This document shows, in pieces, positions 1-8,910 of a stretch of 58,317 nucleotides of DNA. The stretch is from Brachyspira sp949287565 (lineage in GTDB: Bacteria > Spirochaetota > Brachyspiria > Brachyspirales > Brachyspiraceae): NCBI RefSeq assembly GCF_036997615.1, contig NZ_JAWLQA010000019.1; one strand, 5' to 3'. A model generated the notes under the pieces. It was not told the DNA's origin. It ran no database searches and saw only the letters and a list, made by a program, of their open reading frames with translations. Position numbers and translations under genes: made by a program. Position 1 is the first letter of the stretch. Each line of letters starts with the position of its first letter.

Positions 1-684
1 ATTTATTCTATGCATAGTTTTTAAATCTTCATTGACTTCATTGTCGCTTTCATTATTTTCATTGCTTTTCAAATAAATATATGCATTATCACCATTATTA
101 TCAACTTCATCAATATTAATATTATTTTCAAGAAGCTCTTTTACTATATCTTCTTTAAGCATTAAACATGCATACATAAGCCCATTAACTCCATCATTAG
201 TTTTGCTGTTAATATCAGCATTATGATTTATAAGAAGTTTTAATGTATCGGTATTATCATGATTGCAGGCATAAATGAGCGGAGTAAATCCTTCATTATT
301 TTTTGTATTAACATCAGCATTGTATTTTAATAATAGTTTAACAATATCAATTCTTTTATAAAATACAGCCGTAAGAAATGCATCGAAACCTTGTTTATTT
401 TTGATATTTAAGTTGGCATTATTTTTTAGCAGAATCTCAGCAATTTCACTATGCCCGTAAAATGAGGCAAATATCAAAGCAGTCCAATTTTCATCGGTTT
501 GTAAATTAATATCAGCATTATTTTTTATTAACTCTTCAGCGATATTAACTCTATTAAATATAGAGGCAAGCATTAATGCAGTAAAGCCTTCATCATCTAG
601 TTTGTTTATATTGATATTTTTATTTAGGCATTCTTTTAATGTTTTTAAATCTCCGCTTTTAGCAGCATCAAAAAATTCTTTCAT
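1..684 (-). CDS. Ankyrin-repeat protein, 3' end cut by window edge
   Basis: An open frame runs from ATG at 684 to the window edge without a stop, giving 228 visible residues. After a short cap (MKEFFDAAKSGDLKTLKECL) it is a run of about six ankyrin repeats of 33 residues, recognisable by recurring G-T/D-A-L-hydrophobic-A and LL-x-N-x-A-D-I-N motifs (for example 'NNADINLQT' and 'YNADVNTKNNEGFTPL'). The last visible part becomes acidic and Asn/Glu-rich (SNENNESDNEVNED). Ankyrin repeats bind other proteins; no partner or enzymatic domain is visible. No signal peptide, so cytosolic. Repeat assignment is secure, function unknown. Confidence 0.85.
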   Translation of the reverse strand, partial: MKEFFDAAKSGDLKTLKECLNKNININKLDDEGFTALMLASIFNRVNIAEELIKNNADINLQTDENWTALIFASFYGHSEIAEILLKNNANLNIKNKQGFDAFLTAVFYKRIDIVKLLLKYNADVNTKNNEGFTPLIYACNHDNTDTLKLLINHNADINSKTNDGVNGLMYACLMLKEDIVKELLENNINIDEVDNNGDNAYIYLKSNENNESDNEVNEDLKTMHRIN

Positions 685-875
685 TTTAATTTAAACCTTA
701 TTCAATATAATAAAAAAAATTAACTTACAAAATTAAAGACTGTATTTTATATAAAAAATCAATATTTTCAATTATATTTATATTTTTTACATATTTTTTT
801 ATTGCAAAAACTTATTTTATTATTTAGAATATGAAAAAAAGTTTACATTAATTATGATAATTAGGGTATTTAAAG

Positions 876-2459
876 ATGAAAAGATTTGCAGCATTTATAA
901 TTTTAATTATTATATTATTTTTATGTTTTTCATGTTCTAAGAAGGAAATGCCTCTTCCTGATGATAAGGTAGGGGAGTTTATATTAAACCCTAATGGACA
1001 GACTCCTTTATCATTGTTATACAAAATAGAAACTAATAATAATTATCCTGTTACTGTAATAACAGAGGGAAGATTAGGCGATGAAGATATAATTTTTACT
1101 TATCCTAAAAATTACGGCTCTAATTTTGCAATTCATGGACTTTATTCAGAAAATACAAATACCGTTCATATTATTAATGGAACAAATAGAATATCTACTA
1201 ATATAATAGTTGATAAACTTTCTATAGACGGACTTTATATTCCAGCTACAAACAGAGTCATAAGAGATTTAAAGCCTGAAGAAAATGTATATTTTTTCAA
1301 TATCAATGATGAGAGTTCTATTACTAATTTAAAGGATAATAATGCAGAATTATATTTTGCAAGTCCTGTTATAAATAGAAGTTGGAAAGGACTTTTTTTA
1401 ATGGGAGTAAGCAGAAAAGGTAATTTGCGTTATGTGAATTATTCTAACTTCTATCTTACTAATGAAATAGCAAAAGTGATAAATCAAGATAATGATATTG
1501 TTATATATGATACTATGGGAGTAAGCGATTTACTTGGAAATGCAAAACTTGATGTTACTAAATTGAATATAGGTGTTCATCATGATGTTATAAGAAAAAA
1601 GTCTGACAGCAATTATATAATGCTTGCTAATTCACAGTGGGGCGTTGAAGATAGAATTTGCGAAGTTGATAGTAATGGAAATTTGATAAGAGATTTATAT
1701 GTAGGCGATTTGATAAAAAAGATAGTTAATAAAAATGGTGATGAGGCAGAAAAAGAATATTTAAAAAAATTGATATTTGATGAAGATAACAAATATTACA
1801 GTATAGGAAGAAAAGAAGATTTTCCTATGGATTGGGCACATTGTAATTCTTTAGTTTATGATGAGTCTAATGATATACTTTATTTATCTGTGAGAAGTTT
1901 AGCAGTTATGGCAGTAGACTATAGTGAATGGGAGCTTATTTGGTATATGGCTGATGATACATTAGATACTATGGAATCATACAATCCTTACGGCAGATAT
2001 TTAAAAGATTTGAAATCATTCGATCCTTATAAAGTATTAGGTGATGGAAATACTGACGGCCCTAAAAGTCAGCATGCTTTATTTTTAATAGCAACTAATA
2101 TAATAGGTATGTTTGACAATCAAGGCGATGAAGATACAAATCCTAATGGTTCAAGATATGTAGAATATAAAATAACTGGTTCTCATGGTTCTTGGAAGGC
2201 TGAAAAAATCTATGAATATAAAACAGAAAATAAATTATATTCTCATTATATATCAGATATAGATTTTTTAAGCAATGGAAATATGCTTCTTGATTTTGGT
2301 AATAATGCTCAGATAATGGAAGTTGATAAAGAAACAAAGGAAGTTTTTTATCATTTGAAATTTGGAGTAAAGACTTGGGGTATTTATAGAATTGATAAAA
2401 TGCCTTTATATTATTCTGATGAGCATCAATATAGTGAGGATAGCTCTTTTATAAATTAA
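876..2459 (+). CDS. Arylsulfate sulfotransferase (ASST family) lipoprotein
   Basis: A 527-residue exported protein with a lipoprotein signal: basic MKR, a hydrophobic run and the lipobox CFSC at residues 17-20. The rest matches the arylsulfotransferase family, which moves sulfate between phenolic compounds by a PAPS-independent mechanism. Candidate catalytic histidines, in the family's order, are in GVHHDV (235/236), DWAHCNSL (322) and SQHALF (400); their spacing resembles the three active-site histidines of E. coli AssT. The WAHCN and LSVRS stretch is typical of the six-bladed propeller core. The gene is followed 29 bp later by an isochorismatase-fold gene on the same strand. In a gut organism the likely substrates are phenol or bile-derived sulfate esters; that is inference. 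Confidence 0.85.
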   Translation: MKRFAAFIILIIILFLCFSCSKKEMPLPDDKVGEFILNPNGQTPLSLLYKIETNNNYPVTVITEGRLGDEDIIFTYPKNYGSNFAIHGLYSENTNTVHIINGTNRISTNIIVDKLSIDGLYIPATNRVIRDLKPEENVYFFNINDESSITNLKDNNAELYFASPVINRSWKGLFLMGVSRKGNLRYVNYSNFYLTNEIAKVINQDNDIVIYDTMGVSDLLGNAKLDVTKLNIGVHHDVIRKKSDSNYIMLANSQWGVEDRICEVDSNGNLIRDLYVGDLIKKIVNKNGDEAEKEYLKKLIFDEDNKYYSIGRKEDFPMDWAHCNSLVYDESNDILYLSVRSLAVMAVDYSEWELIWYMADDTLDTMESYNPYGRYLKDLKSFDPYKVLGDGNTDGPKSQHALFLIATNIIGMFDNQGDEDTNPNGSRYVEYKITGSHGSWKAEKIYEYKTENKLYSHYISDIDFLSNGNMLLDFGNNAQIMEVDKETKEVFYHLKFGVKTWGIYRIDKMPLYYSDEHQYSEDSSFIN

Positions 2460-2488
2460 ACAATTTTATATTGATGGAGGGTTGCTGT

Positions 2489-3391
2489 ATGAGTGATGTA
2501 TACGAAAAAATTGTTAATGAAAAATATATAGGAAAGGAAGTTAATCCTATAAATCAAAGTGATATATTGCATCTTGCTGATATTTATTCAAAAAAGTTCA
2601 ATTTAAAAACTACTAATAATAATATAGCATTATTAATAGTAGATACACAGAGAGATTTTATAGATCCTAAAAAAGGTTCTTTACCTGTAAAAGGTGCTAT
2701 AAAAGATATAAAGAGAATAATAAATTTTATATATTCAAATTTAGAAGATATATCAAGAATTTATGTGACTATGGATACTCATTATTATGATTCTATATTC
2801 CATCCATATATGTGGAAGAAGTCTAATGGAGAAGATGCTGATCCTTTTACTGAAGTTACATTGGACAAAATATATAATCATGAAATTATACCATTATATA
2901 AAAAAGAGCAAATACAATATTTAAAAAAGTTAGAAAAAGCCAATGCAAGAAATCTTATAATATGGCCTTATCATTGTATTCATGGTACAGATGGATGGCT
3001 TATAGAAAAACAGCTTAATAATATGCTTTTATTTTATGAAAGACTAAGAGAAAAAAATATACATAAGATAATAAAAGGTACTGAACGTTTAACTGAAATG
3101 TATGGTGCTGTAAGACCTGAAGTTGTTACTCCTGAAACTAGATTTTTTGATATGGCTTGGGTTTATGAATTAAAAAATTATAAATATATATATGTTTGCG
3201 GAGAGGCAAAAGATTTTAGTCTTTATAATACATTATGTCAAATTTGCGATGTATATTCAAGCGATAAAAATATCACTAAAAAAATTAATGTTATGATAAA
3301 CTGCAGCAGTAGTATATATAATACTAAAGAAATTGAAAAAAAGTATAGTCAATTACAAAAAGATTATGGCATCAATATAATAGAAGTATAA
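2489..3391 (+). CDS. Isochorismatase/nicotinamidase-fold protein with the nucleophile Cys replaced
   Basis: The start is placed at ATG 2489 because GGAGGG lies at 2476-2481 directly in front; an upstream TTG at 2471 is in frame but has no ribosome site. The 300 residues show the cysteine-hydrolase fold: LLIVDTQRDF (Asp52), a metal-type pair D97/H99 in VTMDTHYYD, WPYHCIHGTDG at 159-169 and the lysine loop IIKGTE (K197). The active-site loop that normally reads like G-x-A-x-D/S-Y/H-C is GEAKDFSLYNTL here, so Ser244 stands where the nucleophilic Cys should be. Either activity is altered or the protein binds rather than hydrolyses. It probably forms an operon with the arylsulfotransferase gene. 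Confidence 0.75.
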   Translation: MSDVYEKIVNEKYIGKEVNPINQSDILHLADIYSKKFNLKTTNNNIALLIVDTQRDFIDPKKGSLPVKGAIKDIKRIINFIYSNLEDISRIYVTMDTHYYDSIFHPYMWKKSNGEDADPFTEVTLDKIYNHEIIPLYKKEQIQYLKKLEKANARNLIIWPYHCIHGTDGWLIEKQLNNMLLFYERLREKNIHKIIKGTERLTEMYGAVRPEVVTPETRFFDMAWVYELKNYKYIYVCGEAKDFSLYNTLCQICDVYSSDKNITKKINVMINCSSSIYNTKEIEKKYSQLQKDYGINIIEV

Positions 3392-3477
3392 TTACAATTA
3401 TTTTTTAATTTTACAATTAACAATATATAAATTCATTAGTTATATAAATGCAGCTCTGATTTTTATGTGGGGTAGTA

Positions 3478-4680
3478 ATGGATAGTTTAATTTCAGCTGA
3501 TAATTATTGGGCTTTATGGGCCATAGTTGTTGGATTTGCGACTTTGAGTATAGTTCTTGAACAAAAATATAAATGGGCTTCAACTGTTTCAGGAGTTATT
3601 ATAGCATTAGCATGTGCTATGACTCTAAGCAATTTAAAAATAATATCAATGTCTTCTCAAGTATATGATATAGTATGGGATTATGCTGTACCTTTAGCAA
3701 TACCATTATTATTGATAAAATGTGACATAAAAAAAATAGTAATGGAAAGCGGAAAGATATTAGTTATATTTTTAATAGGGTCTTTTGCTACAACTGCTGG
3801 AAGTTTAATAGCATTTTTTATATTAAAAGATCATATAAATGAATTAGAAGGAATAGCAGCAATGATTACAGGGACTTATATAGGAGGTACTGTAAATTTT
3901 GCAGCTTTATCAAATGCTTTTAATGTATCAGAAAAAATGGTTTCATCTGCAACCGTTGCAGATAATCTTTTGATGGCTTTATATTTTTTTATATTAATAT
4001 CTATTCCATCATTGAATTTTTTTCGTAAAAATTATAAACATCCATATATTGATAAAATGGAAAATGTGAAAGTTGAAAATATTACTTCAGAATATTGGAA
4101 ACCAAAAGAAATATCTTTAAAGGATATAGCAATATCAATATCATTAGCTTTTATTATAGTGGCAATTTCTAATTCATTGTCTGCTTATCTAGCGTATCTT
4201 ATTCCTAAAACAAATTTTATATTATATATGATTAATGGGCTATTAGGAAATCAGTATTTAATTATAACTACTATATCTACAATATGTGCTGTTTTATTTC
4301 CAAATATATTGAGTAAAATTGGAGCGGCACAGGAAATAGGTACATTTTTAATTTATTTGTTTTTTTTCGTGATAGGAGTTCCGGCATCATTAACTGAAAT
4401 AATAAAAAATTCTCCTTTGCTTTTAGTATTTTGTTCTATAGTTGTTTTTATAAATATGTTTGTATCTTTTATATTTGGCAAAATTTTTAAATTTAATTTA
4501 GAAGATATTATATTAGCTTCTAATGCGAATATAGGAGGACCTACAACAGCAGCAGCAATGGCTATATCAAAGGGTTGGATTGATCTTGTAGGACCAGTAA
4601 TATTTGTAGGAACTTTTGGATATGTTATAGGTACATATTTTGGAGTATTTATAGGAAATTTATTATTAGCTATTCGATAA
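3478..4680 (+). CDS. DUF819-family integral membrane protein
   Basis: A 400-residue, very hydrophobic protein with about 11-12 membrane spans and no signal peptide. The opening MDSLISADNYWALWAIVVG, the conserved VPLAIPLLLIKCDIKK stretch, and two similar Gly-rich segments (GTYIGGTVNFAALSNAF and ANIGGPTTAAAMA) match the DUF819 (YjcL-like) family, whose fold resembles cation/proton or bile-acid type transporters with inverted halves. The substrate is unknown. A TGGGG ribosome site precedes ATG 3478. Its stop codon abuts the stop of the opposite-strand gene with no spacer. Confidence 0.8.
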   Translation: MDSLISADNYWALWAIVVGFATLSIVLEQKYKWASTVSGVIIALACAMTLSNLKIISMSSQVYDIVWDYAVPLAIPLLLIKCDIKKIVMESGKILVIFLIGSFATTAGSLIAFFILKDHINELEGIAAMITGTYIGGTVNFAALSNAFNVSEKMVSSATVADNLLMALYFFILISIPSLNFFRKNYKHPYIDKMENVKVENITSEYWKPKEISLKDIAISISLAFIIVAISNSLSAYLAYLIPKTNFILYMINGLLGNQYLIITTISTICAVLFPNILSKIGAAQEIGTFLIYLFFFVIGVPASLTEIIKNSPLLLVFCSIVVFINMFVSFIFGKIFKFNLEDIILASNANIGGPTTAAAMAISKGWIDLVGPVIFVGTFGYVIGTYFGVFIGNLLLAIR

Positions 4681-5133
4681 TTATAAATCTGTATTCCAAT
4701 TAGCTGACTGTATCATAATATCAATATCATTGAATGCTTTTGATAATTTATCAAATTCGTTTTGTATATCTTTTACATTAACTAGCACTTTCATCTTTAC
4801 TTCATTCTTTGCTGTTCTAAAATCTTTGCTGTTTAACTCTTTTAAAATACTTTTATAAATATCCATTTCTCTGCTTAATTTATCTCTTATATTAATAGCT
4901 TCTGATATTGATACTCCTATTTCTAGTCTTGTAGCATTCTCTTTATTGTTTATCTTCATCATCAAGTCGGACAGTTCATTATTGGTTTCTATATATTCTT
5001 TAATCAAATCATTAGGATCTTCATTATTTTCATTATCTTCTTTTATAGCGACATTATTTTTGACTCTTTTCTTCAAATTATCTATTTTTTTTATATATTC
5101 ATCTTTTTTTAATAATGCTTCTCCTAGTTTCAT
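4681..5133 (-). CDS. DIP1984-family coiled-coil protein
   Basis: A 150-residue, highly charged and helical protein. The opening MKLGEALLKKDEYIKKIDNL and the central block NNKENATRLEIGVSISEAIN followed by RDKLSREMDIYKSIL match the DIP1984/septicolysin-like family found in many bacteria, which has no firmly established role. A GGGGATATTT ribosome site precedes ATG 5133. It is convergent with the DUF819 gene, sharing no spacer, and no separate terminator is visible between them. Confidence 0.7.
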   Translation of the reverse strand: MKLGEALLKKDEYIKKIDNLKKRVKNNVAIKEDNENNEDPNDLIKEYIETNNELSDLMMKINNKENATRLEIGVSISEAINIRDKLSREMDIYKSILKELNSKDFRTAKNEVKMKVLVNVKDIQNEFDKLSKAFNDIDIMIQSANWNTDL

Positions 5134-5153
5134 AAATATCCCCTATAATTATT

Positions 5154-5181
5154 TTGACATAAATTCATTTTGTAGTATTAT
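5154..5181 (+). promoter_or_regulatory. Sigma70-type promoter for the small lipoprotein
   Basis: TTGACA at 5154-5159 and TATTAT at 5176-5181 with a 16-bp spacer. Transcription would start near 5188, giving a very short leader containing the AAGGA ribosome site before ATG 5201. Confidence 0.6.
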
Positions 5182-5200
5182 ATATCTATAAGGACAAAAT

Positions 5201-5623
5201 ATGAATAGATTATTAAAAATTATAATAATATTTTCTGCATTTTTTATAAGCAGCTGTCTTAATTTTAGTACGGGATCATTATCATTTAATAATAATGGTA
5301 TAGATGATAAATACTATGGTACTTATGAAGGTCAAATTACCGTAAGAGAGAATAATAATTTGAGTTCTCAGGCATTTGCTAGTGTAGTGATAGGAAGCGG
5401 AAGTGCTGTAACTATAAGAATGAATGGAAGTCTTATTAATTTCTATAATACTGCATACAAAGAAAATATAATAACAATTTCGGATAATGTATATAAAGTT
5501 TCTATTACTTCATCAGGATATAAATATGACTTTACTTTATCTTTCAATAGTAGTTACATGAATCTTTCTTTTTATGCAAATAATAACACTTTAGGTGAAG
5601 GCACTTTAACAAAGATAAGATAA
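5201..5623 (+). CDS. Small secreted lipoprotein of unknown function
   Basis: A 140-residue protein beginning with a lipoprotein signal (MNRLLKIIIIFSAFFISSC, lipobox ISSC). The mature part is Ser/Asn/Tyr-rich and predicted beta-rich, with alternating polar and hydrophobic residues (for example GSAVTIRMNGSLINFYNTAY), and looks like a small beta-barrel or lipocalin-like fold; no family is recognised. AGGACAAAAT gives the ribosome site. It has its own promoter and stands alone, followed directly by NIR element A. Confidence 0.65.
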   Translation: MNRLLKIIIIFSAFFISSCLNFSTGSLSFNNNGIDDKYYGTYEGQITVRENNNLSSQAFASVVIGSGSAVTIRMNGSLINFYNTAYKENIITISDNVYKVSITSSGYKYDFTLSFNSSYMNLSFYANNNTLGEGTLTKIR

Positions 5624-5643
5624 GAATAAAAACGATTTTAGAG

Positions 5644-5960
5644 TTCCCGCCCTCTATGTTTTATAGTCAATTTTTAAATTCAAATCTATATTATTTTATT
5701 GTTTATTTAGAAATTATAACGCCCGCCCAAGATTTAATTATATTTAAAGTCTTCATACCGCACGGTAAGCAGATTTTTAAATATAATAAATATTGTATTA
5801 TTAATCTATTTATATTTTTTAATTTAGCTAACCGTGCGTTGTGATATTTTTAAAATTTAAAAAAACACTTGGGTGGGTGCTATAATTTTTAATTAGGCTT
5901 TAAATATAATTAGCATTAAAATTTCATGATACAGCATCAAACTTTAAAGGGTGGGGAATG
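5644..5960. repeat. NIR element A (complete, arms-out)
   Basis: A full copy of the nested inverted repeat. Distal left arm TTCCCGCCCTCTA at 5644-5656; proximal left arm GCCCGCCCAAG at 5721-5731; inner palindrome halves ACCGCACGGTAAGCAGA at 5757-5773 and AGCTAACCGTGCGTT at 5826-5840; proximal right arm CTTGGGTGGGTGC at 5868-5880; distal right arm AAAGGGTGGGGAATG at 5946-5960. It fills the whole spacer between two convergent genes, starting 21 bp after one stop and ending 11 bp before the other. Confidence 0.85.
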
Positions 5961-5970
5961 AGAATAAAAT

Positions 5971-6654
5971 TTAATTATATTTAAAATTATTTTCTATATA
6001 GTTTTTTACTTCTATTAAATCATTAAATTTTTTGTACGCTAATTCTTTTTCATCTTCTTCAGTTAATAAAAGCAAATCAGGAACATAAAATCTTTTTTCT
6101 ATATTAGCATTCTTTGCAGATAAAAGTCCGTTTTTAGAATCTTCTAATATTATTACATTATTTTTATCAGCATTAAAATAGCTGCAGGCATTATTATATA
6201 AATGAGGATAAGGCTTAGGAAATTCTGCTTCATCTCCGCAAACTATATAATCAAATTTTTTTTTCAAATTAGTTTTCTCTAAATACAAATCAACTTTTTT
6301 TCTTATGCTTGAACTAGCTATAGCTTTTTTTATATTATTATCATTTAAAAACTTTATTAATTCATTGGCTCCCTTTTTTATATTGATGCCATCTTCTATA
6401 ACTATATTAAAAGATTCTTCTATTTGGCTTTTAATAATATCAGAAAATAATTTTTCATTATTATTTGAAATTTCCATTATTATGTTTTTTATTGCATTTT
6501 CATTTGACCCTAATATTTTACTGAAAAACAATTTTTCAACATCTATATTAACATTATAATTTTTAAAAGATTTTTTCCAAGCATCCAAACTTATAGTTTC
6601 AGTATCAAGTAGCAGACCGTCCATATCGAATATTACCAAATCTAATTTATTCAT
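5971..6654 (-). CDS. HAD-superfamily phosphatase/phosphomutase (beta-phosphoglucomutase-like)
   Basis: A 227-residue haloacid dehalogenase hydrolase with all four motifs: FDMDGLLLDTE (nucleophile Asp10, acid/base Asp12), ASSS (Ser114), FPKPYP (Lys147) and ILEDSKNG (Glu171, Asp172). The helical cap between residues 15 and 90 places it in the subfamily of beta-phosphoglucomutases and small sugar-phosphate or nucleotide phosphatases. The exact substrate cannot be read from sequence. Single gene on the minus strand; its 3' end abuts NIR element A. Confidence 0.8.
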   Translation of the reverse strand: MNKLDLVIFDMDGLLLDTETISLDAWKKSFKNYNVNIDVEKLFFSKILGSNENAIKNIIMEISNNNEKLFSDIIKSQIEESFNIVIEDGINIKKGANELIKFLNDNNIKKAIASSSIRKKVDLYLEKTNLKKKFDYIVCGDEAEFPKPYPHLYNNACSYFNADKNNVIILEDSKNGLLSAKNANIEKRFYVPDLLLLTEEDEKELAYKKFNDLIEVKNYIENNFKYN

Positions 6655-6737
6655 ATTTTATATTCCTTCAATTCTAAAAAATAAAATTATTGATTAATTA
6701 TATAATACAATTTTTTTTAATATTGTGTAGTAATTTA

Positions 6738-6790
6738 TTTTTTAACTATCAACTTTTTTGTGGACTTTGTCAAAGTTGCAAAAAAGATAT
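6738..6790. repeat. CAAAG-type repeat, copy upstream in coordinates of the TPR gene
   Basis: TTTAACTATCAACTTTTTTG then TGGACTTTGTCAAAGTTGC then AAAAAAGATATA. The same sequence, with few changes, recurs in the same orientation at 8515-8570 on the other side of the TPR gene, and shorter pieces occur at 8405-8427 and, inverted, at 8463-8484. Confidence 0.8.
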
Positions 6791-6813
6791 AAATATTTTT
6801 CAAAAATAAAAAA

Positions 6814-8286
6814 TTAATACTTCCAACCCTTTTCATCGCATATTTTTATAGCAGCTTCAAAACCATCTCTAGCTAAATCTATAATTCTTTGTTTGTACTC
6901 TTTTTTAGATATATTATCTGATAAATTATAACATTTAATTAAATCATTATAAGCTTCTTCATTATTTCCTAAATATAACTTTGAAATACCTCTATTATTA
7001 TAAGCTTCTGGACTGTTCGGATTTAATTCAATAGCTTTATTAAAATCTTTGATAGCTTCTTCATTTAATCCTAAATTCTTTTTAGCAATTCCTCTATTAT
7101 TATAAGCTTCTGGACTGTTCGGATTTAATTCAATAGCTTTATTAAAATCTTTAATAGCTTCCTCATATAATCCTAAATTATTTTTAGCATTACCTCTATT
7201 ATAATATACTTTTGAATCATAAGGATTCAATTCAATAGATTTATCAAAATCTTTAATGGCATCTTTATTGTATCCTAAATTTGATTTAGCATTTCCTCTG
7301 TTGTTATAAGCTTCTGAATCATAAGGATTTAATTTTATAAGCATATCAAAATCTTCAATAGCTTCTTTGTTGTATCCTATATTTATTTTAGCATTACCAA
7401 TATTATAATAAGATATTAAGTAATTATTTTTATATTTTGAATATTCTTCAGAGTTTTGATCATATTCTTTCAATAAATCATCTGTCATTTCTATTATTTG
7501 ATTATAATAATTTATAGCTTTATCATATTCTTTATTATTATCTGCTTGATATGCCCAATTAAATAAATTTGATATTTGTATATTTATATTATTTTTTTCT
7601 ATTAGTTTTTTAGTTTCTTCTTTTGATTGATTTTGAATATTTACTATTGATTTTGAGTATTCATCTTTTATTTTATTTATATTATCAAATGCTTTTTCAT
7701 TTTCAAGCTTTAATTTTTCTAATTCATTTTTTATAGAATTCATAGTATCATTAATATGTATTTTTTCTTTATCTATATAATATGATATTTCTTTATATTG
7801 TTTATTAATATCTTGAAGAAATTTATTTATATTATCCTGTTGTTTATTAATATTTTTTTGTGTTTCTATATCTATATCAGATATAAGTTTTTTGGATTCA
7901 TATTTGAATTCTTCCATTTCTTTTTTAAGGTTTTCTATATATTCCAGATTTTCTTTACTTTCGGATAAAATATTATTATTGATAAATATACCTGCAAATG
8001 TAAATACTATCATTATTACAGATAAAAAAGCAAACCAGAAACTTAAAACATCGTTTGAGTTTTTCATTATCTCTGTCATTGAGGATTCTAATATTTTTGT
8101 ATCTAAGTTAATCACTATATTAGTATTATTAGTTGTAATAGACTGTAAATGACTAGTATAATTTTCTAATATTTTATCGAATCTTCTCTCAACATTTTTG
8201 GCATGTATAAAATATATTAATGCAAATAAAAATATTGATGTTAAAAATAAACTTATAATTGTAGATTTGATTTCTCTGTCTTTCAT
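6814..8286 (-). CDS. Membrane-anchored TPR-repeat protein
   Basis: A 490-residue protein with two membrane spans (about residues 9-28 and 82-104) separated by a short loop, then a charged coiled coil (about 108-235, rich in Lys/Glu/Ile heptads), then six or so tetratricopeptide repeats (about 245-480). Four of the TPRs are nearly alike (N-N-R-G-N/I-A-K-x-N-L-G and A-I-K-D-F-x-K-A/S-I-E-L-N-P). Two adjacent ones are almost identical at DNA level, offset by 102 bp at 7011 and 7113, which indicates recent repeat expansion. It is probably a scaffold facing the cytoplasm or periplasm; role unknown. The gene is flanked by direct copies of the CAAAG repeat. Confidence 0.8.
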   Translation of the reverse strand: MKDREIKSTIISLFLTSIFLFALIYFIHAKNVERRFDKILENYTSHLQSITTNNTNIVINLDTKILESSMTEIMKNSNDVLSFWFAFLSVIMIVFTFAGIFINNNILSESKENLEYIENLKKEMEEFKYESKKLISDIDIETQKNINKQQDNINKFLQDINKQYKEISYYIDKEKIHINDTMNSIKNELEKLKLENEKAFDNINKIKDEYSKSIVNIQNQSKEETKKLIEKNNINIQISNLFNWAYQADNNKEYDKAINYYNQIIEMTDDLLKEYDQNSEEYSKYKNNYLISYYNIGNAKINIGYNKEAIEDFDMLIKLNPYDSEAYNNRGNAKSNLGYNKDAIKDFDKSIELNPYDSKVYYNRGNAKNNLGLYEEAIKDFNKAIELNPNSPEAYNNRGIAKKNLGLNEEAIKDFNKAIELNPNSPEAYNNRGISKLYLGNNEEAYNDLIKCYNLSDNISKKEYKQRIIDLARDGFEAAIKICDEKGWKY

Positions 8287-8404
8287 AAATAAACCTCAGA
8301 TGATTTGCTATATTATACAGCATTATGAAAATTATTAAACAATATATAAAAGGCTAAGTATTAAAAATTTAAAAGTTATATATCGAAAATTTTCATTTTT
8401 TAGA

Positions 8405-8570
8405 TTTCGTCAAAGTTACAAAAAAGACTTATTTAATAATATTGATCTATATTTACTATGTGCTTTTGCAACTTTGACGAAGTCCGCCTGTGGTGTGCCA
8501 CGGGAAAAGTTGATGTTTTTAACTATCAACTTTTTTATGGGCTTAGTCAAAGCTGCAAAAAAGACATATA
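8405..8570. repeat. CAAAG-type repeat cluster (palindromic)
   Basis: Three pieces of the CAAAG repeat: TTTCGTCAAAGTTACAAAAA at 8405-8424, its inverse CTTTTGCAACTTTGACGAAG at 8463-8482, and a direct copy of the 6738-6790 block at 8515-8570. Between them lie a small GC-rich hairpin CCTGTGG/CCACGGG (8487-8493 and 8498-8504) and AAAAGTTGAT/ATCAACTTTT (8506-8515 and 8525-8534). No protein is encoded. Confidence 0.8.
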
Positions 8571-8594
8571 AGTTTAATAAAATTTATTTCTAAT

Positions 8595-8833
8595 GCCCGC
8601 CCAAGTTTAAATTATATTTAAAATCTATTTACCGCACGGTGAGCAGATTTTAAAATATAATAAAGGTTGTATTATTAACTTAATTTTATTTTTTGTTTAG
8701 CTAACCGTGCGTTGTGAGATTTTTAAAATTTAAAAACTGCTTGGGTGGGTGCTATAAATTATGATTAAGTAATTAGAAAATAACAAACTTTATTTACAAA
8801 TTTGAATAATAAGACTAGAGGGTGGGGAATGGG
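8595..8833. repeat. NIR element B (lacks distal left arm)
   Basis: GCCCGCCCAAG at 8595-8605, ACCGCACGGTGAGCAGA at 8631-8647, CTAACCGTGCGTT at 8701-8713, GCTTGGGTGGGTGC at 8739-8752 and TAGAGGGTGGGGAATGGG at 8816-8833. The place of the distal left arm is taken by the CAAAG repeat cluster. Confidence 0.85.
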
Positions 8834-8850
8834 AATAGATTAAAAAATAA

Positions 8851-8887
8851 AAAGCCCCAATATATAAAATATATTGGGACTTTTTTA
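8851..8887 (-). terminator. Rho-independent terminator of aspS
   Basis: Stem CCCAATATA (8856-8864) / TATATTGGG (8870-8878), with A-runs and T-runs on both sides. On the minus strand it follows the aspS stop by about 25 bp and ends in CTTTTT; it could work in both directions. Confidence 0.85.
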
Positions 8888-8910
8888 TTAATTAAATTTT
8901 ATTAAAAAAA

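Noticed and set aside
5656..5844. Short open frame of 62 codons inside NIR element A
   Set aside because: It runs across both arms and the core palindrome, has no ribosome site and is absent from other copies.
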